Shown one piece after another: positions 7,464-15,597 of a stretch of 46,460 bases of DNA. The DNA is from Pontivivens nitratireducens (lineage in GTDB: Bacteria > Pseudomonadota > Alphaproteobacteria > Rhodobacterales > Rhodobacteraceae). Position numbers and translations under genes: made by a program. Below the pieces are notes generated by a model. That model was not told the DNA's origin, did not search any database, and saw only the letters and a program-made list of their open reading frames with translations. Within the stretch, counting starts at the first letter, position 1, and each line of letters opens with the position of its first letter. Location of the stretch: NCBI RefSeq assembly GCF_014235845.1, contig NZ_JACJUQ010000018.1, forward strand, positions 1 through 46,460, given 5' to 3'.

Positions 7464-8198
7464 TCACCCGATCCGCGCAAGGACAGGGAAGGTGTCCAGC
7501 AGCCAGTAGGCCAGTGCGCTCAACCGCCCGGTCATCATCGCCAGGCCCATCAGGATCATGACGCCGCCCGCAGCCTGATGCAGGCGGCGACCCCAACGAC
7601 CGATGCCGCGCAGCCTGCCGGCAATACTGTCGGTGAACCCCGCGACGACCAGAAACGGGATCCCAAGGCCGGCCGAGTAGACGGCAAGCAATGCGACGCC
7701 CTCGCCAATCGTCGCGCTTGTCGCGCTGGCGGTTAGGATGGCACCGAGGATCGGCCCGATGCACGGTGTCCAGCCGAAACCGAAGGCGAGTCCGAGCACG
7801 TAGGAGGCGACCGGTTGCCCGCCCGGCAGGTCGAGATGGAAACGCAGGTCGCGCTCCATGGCCGACAGGCGCGCTGCCCCGATCATGAACAGACCGAACA
7901 GGATCACGATCGCGCCGCCGACGAGGTTGAGTTCGTAGCGCCACTGCAGCAGCGTCTGACCGAGCGCGGTGGCAGAGGCCCCAAGCGCGATGAATATCGT
8001 GGAGAAGCCAAGGACGAAACAGAAGCTGAGCCAGACGGCCCGCCCCTTCGAAGGCGCTGCACTGCCGGTGACCGTACGTCCGGCAACGTAGGATACGTAG
8101 CCGGGCACGAGCGGCAGCACGCAGGGCGACAGAAAGGAAACGGCACCGGCCAGCAATGCCGCCATTAGTCCAAGAACGGAAAGTTCAATCAAATCCAC
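7464..8198 (-). CDS. ccdA: CcdA-like thiol:disulfide membrane transporter
   Basis: 244 aa, six membrane helices. The two redox-active cysteines lie in SFLSPCVLPLVPGY (Cys26) and GFGWTPCIGPI (Cys146), as in CcdA/DsbD-beta proteins, which pass electrons from cytoplasmic thioredoxin to periplasmic thioredoxin-like partners. A GTG at 8198 with GGAG upstream fits the family start. The ccmG and tlpA genes immediately before it are the likely electron acceptors. The operon probably keeps periplasmic thiols reduced for cytochrome c or metalloprotein maturation. Confidence 0.92.
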   Translation of the reverse strand: MDLIELSVLGLMAALLAGAVSFLSPCVLPLVPGYVSYVAGRTVTGSAAPSKGRAVWLSFCFVLGFSTIFIALGASATALGQTLLQWRYELNLVGGAIVILFGLFMIGAARLSAMERDLRFHLDLPGGQPVASYVLGLAFGFGWTPCIGPILGAILTASATSATIGEGVALLAVYSAGLGIPFLVVAGFTDSIAGRLRGIGRWGRRLHQAAGGVMILMGLAMMTGRLSALAYWLLDTFPVLARIG

Positions 8199-8280
8199 AT
8201 CTCCAAACTGATCGGTAGACCGCCACCACGTGTGCGCACGGAGCGGAACGGCTGGCGCGGTCGTCGTGCTTTTCCATGTC

Positions 8281-8802
8281 CTATTGCTTACGTTCGTCAA
8301 TAAGAGCGCTTATCTGCGCAACGGCTTCGGGGCTGTTCCATTCGGCCGGGCCTGCGAGGCGCCCCCGCTCGCGCCCAATGCGGTCGATCAGAATCGTTGT
8401 CGGCAGACCCACCACGGCCAAGGCCAGCATCGCGCGCGTATCCTCCGCGATATAGAGATCGAGGTTGCGAATGCCGGTCTCTCGGTAGAAGCGGCGCACA
8501 GGTTCGAGACCGGCCCGATCGATCGACAGCGGCAGAACATGAAAATCCGATCCGCCGAGGCGCGCTTGCAGCGCGTCGAGCGTCGGCATCTCCTCGCGAC
8601 AAGGCGGGCACCAAGTCGCCCAAATGTTCAGAAGCACGACACGTCCCTCGAAGTCCGCCAGCGTCAGATCCCGTCCATCTCCATCCACGAAAGGCGGCGA
8701 CAGGAGATCACGCGGAGTCCCGTGATTAGGGATCGGTGGTCGGGCGGAGGCAGGGCTTGCCGCAAGCGCCAAGACTCCGGCAAGGACGTCACGTCGCCTC
8801 AC
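8281..8802 (-). CDS. TlpA/ResA-like periplasmic thioredoxin
   Basis: 173 aa. The signal peptide (MRRRDVLAGVLALAASPASA) may use Tat or Sec. The thioredoxin fold carries the active site WCPPC (Cys65, Cys68) and the cis-proline loop VVGLPTT. It reduces disulfides in the periplasm, receiving electrons from CcdA. It overlaps the ccmG-like gene by 4 nt. Specific clients are not visible. Confidence 0.9.
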   Translation of the reverse strand: MRRRDVLAGVLALAASPASARPPIPNHGTPRDLLSPPFVDGDGRDLTLADFEGRVVLLNIWATWCPPCREEMPTLDALQARLGGSDFHVLPLSIDRAGLEPVRRFYRETGIRNLDLYIAEDTRAMLALAVVGLPTTILIDRIGRERGRLAGPAEWNSPEAVAQISALIDERKQ

Positions 8803-9377
8803 GGGTCGCTCTCAGCCTGCAACCGGCGCACGACCGGCAGAATGTCCTCCTCAAGCGAGGCCTGATCAAAGGGGCCGACATGCTTGTATGCAATGCGCCC
8901 CTCGGCGTCGATTATGTATGTTTCCGGCACTCCATAGACGCCCCAGTCTATCGCAACGCGGCCTGATCGGTCCGCGCCGATGCGGGTGAAGGGATCGCCG
9001 AGCTCTTCGAGGAAACCCAGCGCCTCCTCGGCATCGTCCTTGTAGTTGATACCGTAGATCGGAACGGTGCCCGCTTCGGCAAGATCGACGAGAAGCGGGT
9101 TCTCCGTGCGGCAGGGGACGCACCACGACGCCCAGACGTTGACGAGAGAAACCTGGTCTTGCAGGTTCGCCGAGCCTAGGCCGTCCTGCCGCCCTTCGAT
9201 GGGCGGGAGCGCGAATTCCGGGATTGGTCTTCCGATCAGCGTCGAGGGCAACCGGTCGTCGTTGTTCCAGAGGCCCCAGTAGAAGACTACGCCCAGCAAC
9301 CCAAACAGAAGAATAGGCAAAATCATGAGCGGCCGTCCGCTCCGGCGCCGCTTTTCTTGGTTATCCTTCGAACTCAT
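8799..9377 (-). CDS. ccmG: CcmG/DsbE-like thiol:disulfide oxidoreductase
   Basis: 192 aa. One N-terminal membrane anchor (~17-36), then a thioredoxin domain with WCVPC (Cys86, Cys89) and the GVYGVPETY signature of CcmG/DsbE, which reduces apocytochrome c or its chaperones in the periplasm. The rest of the ccm system is not here, so this is an accessory copy. First gene of the four-gene operon. A dyad matching the ArsR site lies about 30 nt upstream of its start. Confidence 0.92.
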   Translation of the reverse strand: MSSKDNQEKRRRSGRPLMILPILLFGLLGVVFYWGLWNNDDRLPSTLIGRPIPEFALPPIEGRQDGLGSANLQDQVSLVNVWASWCVPCRTENPLLVDLAEAGTVPIYGINYKDDAEEALGFLEELGDPFTRIGADRSGRVAIDWGVYGVPETYIIDAEGRIAYKHVGPFDQASLEEDILPVVRRLQAESDP

Positions 9378-9690
9378 AGCCTGCCATCAATGCTTGGAAG
9401 GAATAAGGTATCAGCAACCGCTGATATGAAGCAAACCGTCGCCGATCACAATGCCGAACGATGGGGGAGGCTTGGCCGCGGCTTCGCAGACCCGAGCCAT
9501 ACTTACTGTTTAGATTCGTAAGAAATCAGTGAAAGGTCGGTATCTGAAGAGGCCGTTGAATTCAGACCTCTGAACGGCCCCTTCGTCCGCTCTCCGGACA
9601 TGCGCACCGAAAGCAGCGAAAAGCCGGTATTTGAGCAACTCAGCACGCTCAAATTCTCGCAGCATGATGGCAAAGCTGTCTTTGCCAGCG
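9378..9690. other. Intergenic region with two inverted repeats
   Basis: No gene recognised. It holds the TATCA-N8-TGATA dyad (9408-9427) and a second inverted repeat, GGCCGTT (9551-9557) with AACGGCC (9573-9579), enclosing the perfect TTCAGA-CC-TCTGAA dyad. The second may be a terminator for one of the flanking genes, though no T-run follows. Confidence 0.5.
9408..9427. promoter_or_regulatory. Dyad TATCA-N8-TGATA (probable ArsR site 2)
   Basis: GTATCA GCAACCGC TGATAT lies 31 nt before the ccmG start codon. It matches the arsR/CDF intergenic dyad in half-sites, spacing and the CGCTGATAT run, suggesting that the same repressor controls the thiol-redox operon. Confidence 0.5.
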
Positions 9691-10386
9691 CTAGTAGTTC
9701 ACCTGTTCGAAGTCGTAGTTGCCATCATAGTCACGCCAATCGACGAAGACAGATCGGTGATAGATACCCGGGCAATTCTGGCCCCAACGTTCAAGTCCCA
9801 CATGGGCCTCAGGCAGGGCAGTTATAGAAGATCGCTGCCATGAGAAATCGCCTTGGGTTCCATAAGTGCCGAGGACTACAGTGGCGTAGCGTTCGCAGTC
9901 TCCTTCGCTTCCTGCTTCGTATTGCCGCGCGTAACGAACATCAAAGACACGGATGGATCGTACGAAATTGAACTCAGGTCCGCTGATATCGATGTCCGCC
10001 CGATCTTGAACGAGCCGGAGGGCCTGGTCGGCGGGAACGAATTTGTCTCTTGGCAAGGATTGGAGCGGTCGACGGCTGTCGGGCCGGTACAAGGCTTCAA
10101 AGATACGGCCAGCGTTGTTTGGTGGCCGATCGCCCTCATAGGAGGCGCCCATGGGACAGCGCCAGATTTGCAGCGGCGGTTCCACTGGCCAAGGCGTGAT
10201 ACGCCTGATGAATTCGGCGCGAGCTCGGGCGCAAGGGACGGAAGCGGGCCAGCCGCCAGACAGACACAAGAGGATCGCGCAGTCGATCGGGTATGTCTGC
10301 GCTCGGGCGGACATTGGTAGCGAAAGACCAGTCACGGTGAAAGCGACTGCAACCGAGGGGAGGAGCTTCTTGATCAGATAGTGCAT
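9691..10386 (-). CDS. Conserved secreted hypothetical protein
   Basis: 231 aa. A signal peptide (KKLLPSVAVAFTVTGLSLPM..ARA) is followed by a Cys-containing segment (PIDCAILLCLSGGWP, then SVPCARARAEFIRRITPWPV and IWRCPMGA). The C-terminal half is rich in aromatic and acidic residues. The N-terminal block resembles hypothetical proteins I associate with conjugative or plasmid regions of Rhodobacteraceae, but I cannot name a domain or function. It stands alone on its strand. Confidence 0.7.
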   Translation of the reverse strand: MHYLIKKLLPSVAVAFTVTGLSLPMSARAQTYPIDCAILLCLSGGWPASVPCARARAEFIRRITPWPVEPPLQIWRCPMGASYEGDRPPNNAGRIFEALYRPDSRRPLQSLPRDKFVPADQALRLVQDRADIDISGPEFNFVRSIRVFDVRYARQYEAGSEGDCERYATVVLGTYGTQGDFSWQRSSITALPEAHVGLERWGQNCPGIYHRSVFVDWRDYDGNYDFEQVNY

Positions 10387-10695
10387 GCTGCGGAACCTCC
10401 GTGAGAGGAGTCCAGCATATATACGATAATATACTATCGCACTAAGTATATAATACGCATAATGAAGTTTATGTTAAAATGCCTGATCAAAACATCTGCA
10501 CACAATTTGCTCAGCCGCATCTTCTAAACAGCAGAAGCGTAGAGAAAATCGGTCCGATCCTCCATTTTCGAATAGACGCGGCGATCATCCGTAATTCCAA
10601 CGGATCGCGAGGTTTCGCGATTACCCCAAAGAGATTTTGCAGATCCAGTCGAGAATTTTATCCAGCACCGAGATGCGCGAAAATATTGCCTTTGG
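10387..10695. other. Intergenic region, AT-rich, with possible gene remnant
   Basis: The 10415-10465 part is strikingly AT-rich for this genome and contains CGATA-N6-TATCG; it is probably the promoter or operator region of the hypothetical gene to its left. Nearer the right end, an ATG overlapping the corrected stop of the next gene (ATGA at 10696-10699) opens a 13-codon frame that soon ends. It may be a decayed further operon gene. Nothing else is seen. Confidence 0.4.
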
Positions 10696-11405
10696 TCATG
10701 GGCATTTCGTCTCTTTCAGGTTCATCCGGTCCGCGCGCACATACCGGAAATCACAATACCTGCCGCCAGAGACGAGCGTTTGAGAGCGTTCCAGTTGCCC
10801 TCCCCACATCTCCGCCAGCGGATAGTCCAGATTACAGGCATCCCTTGGCAAAAGTCACGGGCGTCCTCCGGCGAGAGCAGCTTGTGATGCAGCTCCTGGT
10901 AGGGACACCGCGTCACCAGGAAAACCCCTCCACGATCGCTGTCGATCCAACGCTTGCAATAGGACTTCGGGCCGAAGGGAAAGACGTCCATAATCAGATG
11001 CGTGTCGCGTTCGAGACGCTTTGCCGGGTCGCGGGTCGTCAGGCGCACAACCGCGTCCGGAACGGCCATGAACCTGCGGTAAATGATCCATGCCGCATCG
11101 CCGACCAGTTCGATGGCATAGGCACGCTCGACGCCGCGGTCGATGGCGGACTGGATCGCAGAGATGATCAGCGCGCCGTTCAAAAGCCAGAGCCGCGCAC
11201 CGGCGCTGCGTTCGTGCGGGATTTCGGCTGCGTGCTTCTCGAAACGGGTCCATGTATCCGTTAGGAGCGCGTGGATCTCCGCCCGGGTGAAACGGCCCTT
11301 CGCCATCTCGCCGCGCACCCGGTTGCGGCCCAGAATGGCCCGCATCGCCGCCGCGCGCACGACCGGGCGGAACAGGACGCGGAACAGGCGCTGTCCGTGG
11401 GTCAT
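10696..11405 (-). pseudogene. Thiazoline-carboxylate (ATC) hydrolase-like protein, frameshifted near the end
   Basis: The main frame gives 227 aa, but its tail (LAAGIVISGMCARTG) is unlike the family. One frame over, at about 10759, the DNA reads YCDFRYVRADRMNLKETKCP and stops at 10696. The CDFRY motif is typical of the L-2-amino-thiazoline-4-carboxylate hydrolase-like family, and a preceding FLVTRCPYQE segment fits too. A single missing base would explain it; a sequencing error is also possible. It is the last gene of the TetR operon, overlapping its neighbour by ATGA. Family assignment moderate, frameshift reading strong. Confidence 0.65.
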
Positions 11406-11872
11406 TTCAGCCAGTCAGGCCCGAAGGCCCTGCCCCGATCCGTAAATGTCATCCAGCCAAGGACGGCGCCGCCCAGTGCGGACATGACGATGCCATTGAG
11501 CATGAACAGAAGGCCCGCACCCTGGGCACCGAAATAACCGAAGGTCATATCGAGCCTGAGACAAAGGGTATTGCAAAACAGCCCCAGCATCACCGTTGAC
11601 AGCAGCGCAGTCAGGCCCACGGCACGCCAGCCGTCCACTCGGCCCAGCAAACCCAGCACCAAGACCGCACCGAATGCACCGCCCATTCCAACGCCGCAAT
11701 AGACCAGGGTCCACATGGTCTTGTTGAACCAGCTGCCCTTGGGGAAAAGGTAGAACCCCCAGACGAGGAGGATCACAGCCTCGCCAAGGATCGAGAAAAG
11801 GAGCGCCAGTTTCAGGGGGCGGGCAGCACCAGTCCCGCCCGCGGTGAATGCGTGTTCGGTCGCGGAAGTCAT
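11402..11872 (-). CDS. Four-helix integral membrane protein
   Basis: 156 aa. Predicted helices at about 19-39, 50-72, 82-104 and 118-140. The start ATG overlaps the tetR stop (ATGA) and the stop overlaps the next start in the same way, so it is translationally coupled inside the TetR operon. No domain recognised. An efflux accessory or membrane sensor role would be a guess. Confidence 0.75.
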   Translation of the reverse strand: MTSATEHAFTAGGTGAARPLKLALLFSILGEAVILLVWGFYLFPKGSWFNKTMWTLVYCGVGMGGAFGAVLVLGLLGRVDGWRAVGLTALLSTVMLGLFCNTLCLRLDMTFGYFGAQGAGLLFMLNGIVMSALGGAVLGWMTFTDRGRAFGPDWLK

Positions 11873-12504
11873 TCCCGCTCTCCTTTTTGTTCGGTCAGGT
11901 CGCGCAAAAGGCCAACGATCCGGGCTGCGGCCTCTGCGACTCGTGTTTCGGACATCTCGCTCCATGTTGCGGCAAACCAGCGGTCGCCGCCCTCGAGCAT
12001 CCCGAAGGTGGCATCCATCAATAGGTCCTGCGGCAGGTCGGTGCGCACCGCGCCAAGCGCCTGGCCCTGAAGGATCAGCGCTTCCAGCCATTGACGCATC
12101 TGCCCCGCCAGTAATTCAAGTGCGGGATGCGCCGTGCCGTCGGCGCGCGCCTGGATCGCGCTCCAATTCAGGGCCGCCAGGACGGGATCGGTCAACTGGC
12201 GTTGCAAAAAGGCGCGATACATCGCCTCCCACATCGCCCAATAGTCCGAGGCGGTCGCGGGCGGCGCGCCGGGAACCATGGCTGCCAGCAGGTCGTCAAG
12301 CGCCCGTTGCGTCACGGCGGCATAGAGATCGTCCTTGCCTTCGAAATAATGATAGAAAGACGATTTGCTCATCCCCGCAGCGGTGATGACACGGTTTATC
12401 GAGGCGCCGGACAGGCCATAAGTCGCGATCTCTGCCGCCGCAGCATCGAGGATTGCCGCCTGTCTCTCGGGCGTGACATTCTGGAAGCGCTTCATGGGAG
12501 CCAT
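11869..12504 (-). CDS. TetR-family transcriptional regulator
   Basis: 211 aa. N-terminal TetR helix-turn-helix (INRVITAAGMSKSSFYHYFE, residues ~36-57). The C-terminal ligand domain carries the GxMRQWLEALILQ helices typical of the family. First gene of a three-gene operon with a membrane protein and a hydrolase-like protein, which it presumably represses along with itself. A dyad lies between promoter elements just upstream. Confidence 0.93.
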   Translation of the reverse strand: MAPMKRFQNVTPERQAAILDAAAAEIATYGLSGASINRVITAAGMSKSSFYHYFEGKDDLYAAVTQRALDDLLAAMVPGAPPATASDYWAMWEAMYRAFLQRQLTDPVLAALNWSAIQARADGTAHPALELLAGQMRQWLEALILQGQALGAVRTDLPQDLLMDATFGMLEGGDRWFAATWSEMSETRVAEAAARIVGLLRDLTEQKGERE

Positions 12505-12518
12505 GGCAAAAGTTGTAC

Positions 12519-12547
12519 TATGGGTTGGACCCGGAGTCCAATCAAAC
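12519..12547 (-). promoter_or_regulatory. TetR operon promoter with internal dyad
   Basis: Reading leftward: -35 TTGATT, a 17-bp spacer, -10 CATAGT. The perfect inverted repeat TTGGAC-CCGGA-GTCCAA (12525-12541) fills the spacer. A repressor bound there would block RNA polymerase, the usual TetR autoregulation layout. Confidence 0.65.
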
Positions 12548-12618
12548 GTATGGTAGCTTTACTTGAGGCATTGGATCACGGCGCTTTCTTGCGTAAAGAT
12601 CGTTAGAGGGATCATAAG

Positions 12619-13071
12619 TTGTTAGTTTCGATAGCCATATCCGTCGCACTCTTCGTCGCCACAGCCTATCTGCATCTGATGTCCCTGCGCTTCTGCTCAG
12701 GCCGCATGGCATCGGTTCCAATGCGGCCGCATACGCGCGTGCTTTCCATCGTGAGTCTGTTGTTTGTCACCCATCTGTTCCAGATCGGGCTCTTTGCGGG
12801 CGGCTTCTGGATTGCGGGGGCGTGGTTCGGGATCGGTGGCTTTGAGGGGTCCGACATGGCACACCCGCTCGACTACCTATATTTCTCGGCCGTCATGTAC
12901 ACATCGCTCGGGATCGGAGATATCGTCCCGACCGGTCATCTGAGATTTCTCGCCGGTGTCGAGGCACTGAACGGGCTTTTGATGATCGCCTGGTCTGCGT
13001 CCTTCCTGTTTGCAACAATGAACCGTCTGTGGGACTGGGAGCCTTGCCTCGAGCCCAAAGATGAGGAGTGA
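12619..13071 (+). CDS. Ion channel-family protein (two-TM K+ channel-like)
   Basis: 150 aa. Membrane helices at about 3-23, 43-66 and 112-133. The pore loop before the last helix contains TSLGIGD (95-101), matching the K+ selectivity filter TxGxGD, followed by IVPTGHLRF. No regulatory RCK domain. It would conduct K+ or related ions across the inner membrane. It begins with TTG and has AGAGGG upstream. It converges with nhaA, 28 nt apart. Confidence 0.85.
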   Translation: MLVSIAISVALFVATAYLHLMSLRFCSGRMASVPMRPHTRVLSIVSLLFVTHLFQIGLFAGGFWIAGAWFGIGGFEGSDMAHPLDYLYFSAVMYTSLGIGDIVPTGHLRFLAGVEALNGLLMIAWSASFLFATMNRLWDWEPCLEPKDEE

Positions 13072-13099
13072 GGCATCCGTTGTTAGAGGGCTCAACCGA

Positions 13100-14242
13100 T
13101 CAGCGGCTCTTGAACGCAATGAGGCCGAGCAAAGCGGCGACAGCTGAACTGCCCACAACGGCGAGTTTTGCCGTTGCGGCGATCGGGGTTGCGTCGAAAG
13201 CCGCGCCGATGATGAACAGGCTCATGGTGAAGCCGACACCGGACAGCAGTGCGACCCCAATGACGTCCCGCATCGAGGTGCCGGGCGGGAGTGTTCCGAT
13301 GCCGAGGCGAAGCGCCAGGAGTGTTCCGGCGAGAAGTCCCAAAGGCTTTCCGACAATCAGCGCCATCGCAATACCGATGGCCACGGACCATGCCTGTGGA
13401 TCGGCGGGAAAAAAATCCAGCATAACGCCGCCGTTGAAGAAGGTGAAGATCGGCACGACAAAGAACAGAGCAAATGGCGAAACGCGCCGCTCAGCGCGCG
13501 CTGTCGCTCTTGGCGGAAACGACGACAGCGGCAGAGAAAACCCGACAATTGCCCCTGCAATCGCTCCTTCGAGACCGGTCAGTATAAGTCCTGCCCAGAG
13601 AACGCAGCCGAAGGCGAGGTAAGGCACGAGCGATGCCCTTCGGGTTCGATTGAGTAGAAATAGACCTGCCAAGCCGCCAACCACCATCCAAAGCGGCCAA
13701 AGCTGATCGAACGATCCGTAGAACAATGCGATGACAATTACTGCGCCGAGGTCGTCGAAAATCGCGGCGGCCGTTGCAAAGGCGATGATCGCAGGACCAA
13801 GCTGACCCGAAAACAGCGAAAGGACGCCAAGGACCAAGACGATGTCTGTCGCAATGGGGATCGCCCACCCACGAAGGGCGACAGTATCTCCGAAATTGAC
13901 TCCAAGATATATGGCTGCCGGCACGATCATGCCCCCAAGCGCCGCACTTGCCGGAAGCATGGCCGCACTGGGTTCGGACAGCGCCCCACGGGTCAGCTCG
14001 TGATTTGTGTGGATGCCAATCAGAAAGAAGAAGACCGTCAGAAGGCCCTGATTGATCCACTCGATCAGAGGGGCTTCGATTGCCCAGGTGCCCGCCCCAA
14101 CCCGCAGAGGCAGGTGATGCACAATCGCATAGATGTCCGCCAGCGGCGAGTTCGCGGCCACCATACCCAGAGCAAGACCGACGAGCATGGCGAACCCCGC
14201 GCGCCGCCCGTCGCGGACCGATTGCGTGGCCACATCCGTCAA
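13100..14242 (-). CDS. nhaA: Na+/H+ antiporter NhaA
   Basis: 380 aa, about twelve helices. NhaA motifs present: ATDIVLVLGVLSL (the TM4 aspartate, Asp133 in E. coli), IFDDLGAVIVIALFY (the Asp163-Asp164 pair) and VGKPLGLL (the TM10 lysine). It exchanges Na+ or Li+ for protons at the inner membrane and aids alkaline/salt tolerance. The start ATG overlaps the upstream permease stop (ATGA), so it is in that operon. Confidence 0.95.
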   Translation of the reverse strand: MTDVATQSVRDGRRAGFAMLVGLALGMVAANSPLADIYAIVHHLPLRVGAGTWAIEAPLIEWINQGLLTVFFFLIGIHTNHELTRGALSEPSAAMLPASAALGGMIVPAAIYLGVNFGDTVALRGWAIPIATDIVLVLGVLSLFSGQLGPAIIAFATAAAIFDDLGAVIVIALFYGSFDQLWPLWMVVGGLAGLFLLNRTRRASLVPYLAFGCVLWAGLILTGLEGAIAGAIVGFSLPLSSFPPRATARAERRVSPFALFFVVPIFTFFNGGVMLDFFPADPQAWSVAIGIAMALIVGKPLGLLAGTLLALRLGIGTLPPGTSMRDVIGVALLSGVGFTMSLFIIGAAFDATPIAATAKLAVVGSSAVAALLGLIAFKSR

Positions 14243-15573
14243 CTGTGGGCGGGCTCATCTTGCGGCGCCAGCCAGCGCGACAGATAGGCGCGTTCGAACA
14301 GAAAGACTCCCGCGATCGTAACGGCCGCATAGGCGACGATGGCCGGATCGCTCTGCAGCTTCATGGCCGTGAACGCGACCAGAACGATCGCATCAAACCC
14401 GAGTGCTGCAAGAATGACGACACCCGAGGCGCCGATCTCTGCCCTGCGGTAGCGCCAGACACCCCAATGCACAGCCATATCCATTGTCAGGTAGAAGAAC
14501 GCACCCAGCGACGCGATGCGGCTCAGATCGAAAAACACGGCAAGAAAGGATGCGATGACCACCGTGTAGACCAGCGTATGCCGCTGGATCGGACCGGACA
14601 TGCCGAAATGGCTGTGCGGGATCATCTTCATGTCCGTCAGCATCGCCAGCATCCGCGAGACGGCAAACACACTTGCCAGCACGGCCGAAGCTGTCGCCAC
14701 CACGGCCAACAGGACCGTCAGCAGGAAGCCGACCTGTCCCAATGCCGGTTCCGCCGCCTCGGCCAGCGAATAGTCCTTGGCGGAGATGATCTGATCGATG
14801 GTCAGGCTGGAGCCGACACCGAAGGCCACAAGCAGATAGACAACGACACACAGCGCAATCGAAATGATGATTGCGCGCCCCACATTGCGGTTGGGATCGG
14901 TGATCTCAGCCCCGCTGTTGGTGATCGTCGTGAACCCCTTGAACGCAAGAATGGCAAGCGCGACCGAGGCGACGAAACCCATCGCGCCAAAGTCGCCAGC
15001 GTCTTGCGTCGCGGCGGCAAAGCCAAACCCGCTCGACCACAGGGCAGCGATCCCGAAGAGCGCGATGCCACCGATCTTGATCGCGGCCATGACCATCGAG
15101 AACAGCCCGATCGATCGGTTGCCCGCGATATTCACAAGAAAGGCAAACAGGATCACCCCGACCGCGAGGATGGGCACCAGAGGTCCGCCCTCGATATCGA
15201 AGGGACGCAAGAGATATGTGGCAAAGGTCCGTGCGACGAGGCTTTCCGCGATCACCATGCTGAGCGCCATCAGCAGCGCCGCCCCAGCCGCAATCCCTCC
15301 CGGCCCGTAGCATTTTTGCAGGATCATCCCGATCCCCCCTGCCGAAGGCCAGGCGTTGGACATCTTGATGTAGCTGTAGGAACTGAACCCGGTCACGATC
15401 GCACCGATGATGAACGCAATGGGAAAGAGCGGCCCGGCCAGTTCGGCAATCTGCCCTGTCAGGGCAAAGATCCCTGCCCCGATCATCACGCCCGTGCCCA
15501 TGGCAACCGCGCCGCCCAAAGTGATGGAGTTCTTCTTGTAGCCGTCGCCGCCGTGGCCGTGCTCGTGATTCAT
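14239..15573 (-). CDS. APC-superfamily amino-acid/cation permease
   Basis: 444 aa with about twelve helices. The APC signature in TM1, VMIGAGIFALTGQIAELAGP, and the TM6-like FKGFTTITNSGAEITDPNRN are clear. The N-terminus is His-rich (MNHEHGHGG). Substrate unknown; amino acids or polyamines are usual. Located between a saccharopine-dehydrogenase-like gene and nhaA, overlapping the latter by 4 nt. Confidence 0.9.
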   Translation of the reverse strand: MNHEHGHGGDGYKKNSITLGGAVAMGTGVMIGAGIFALTGQIAELAGPLFPIAFIIGAIVTGFSSYSYIKMSNAWPSAGGIGMILQKCYGPGGIAAGAALLMALSMVIAESLVARTFATYLLRPFDIEGGPLVPILAVGVILFAFLVNIAGNRSIGLFSMVMAAIKIGGIALFGIAALWSSGFGFAAATQDAGDFGAMGFVASVALAILAFKGFTTITNSGAEITDPNRNVGRAIIISIALCVVVYLLVAFGVGSSLTIDQIISAKDYSLAEAAEPALGQVGFLLTVLLAVVATASAVLASVFAVSRMLAMLTDMKMIPHSHFGMSGPIQRHTLVYTVVIASFLAVFFDLSRIASLGAFFYLTMDMAVHWGVWRYRRAEIGASGVVILAALGFDAIVLVAFTAMKLQSDPAIVAYAAVTIAGVFLFERAYLSRWLAPQDEPAHS

Positions 15574-15597
15574 GATTTGCCCCGTCTTTCCTGTTTC

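Noticed and set aside
6209-7561. 450-codon frame on + strand opposite CDF and methyltransferase
   Set aside because: Spans two good minus-strand genes and lacks domains.
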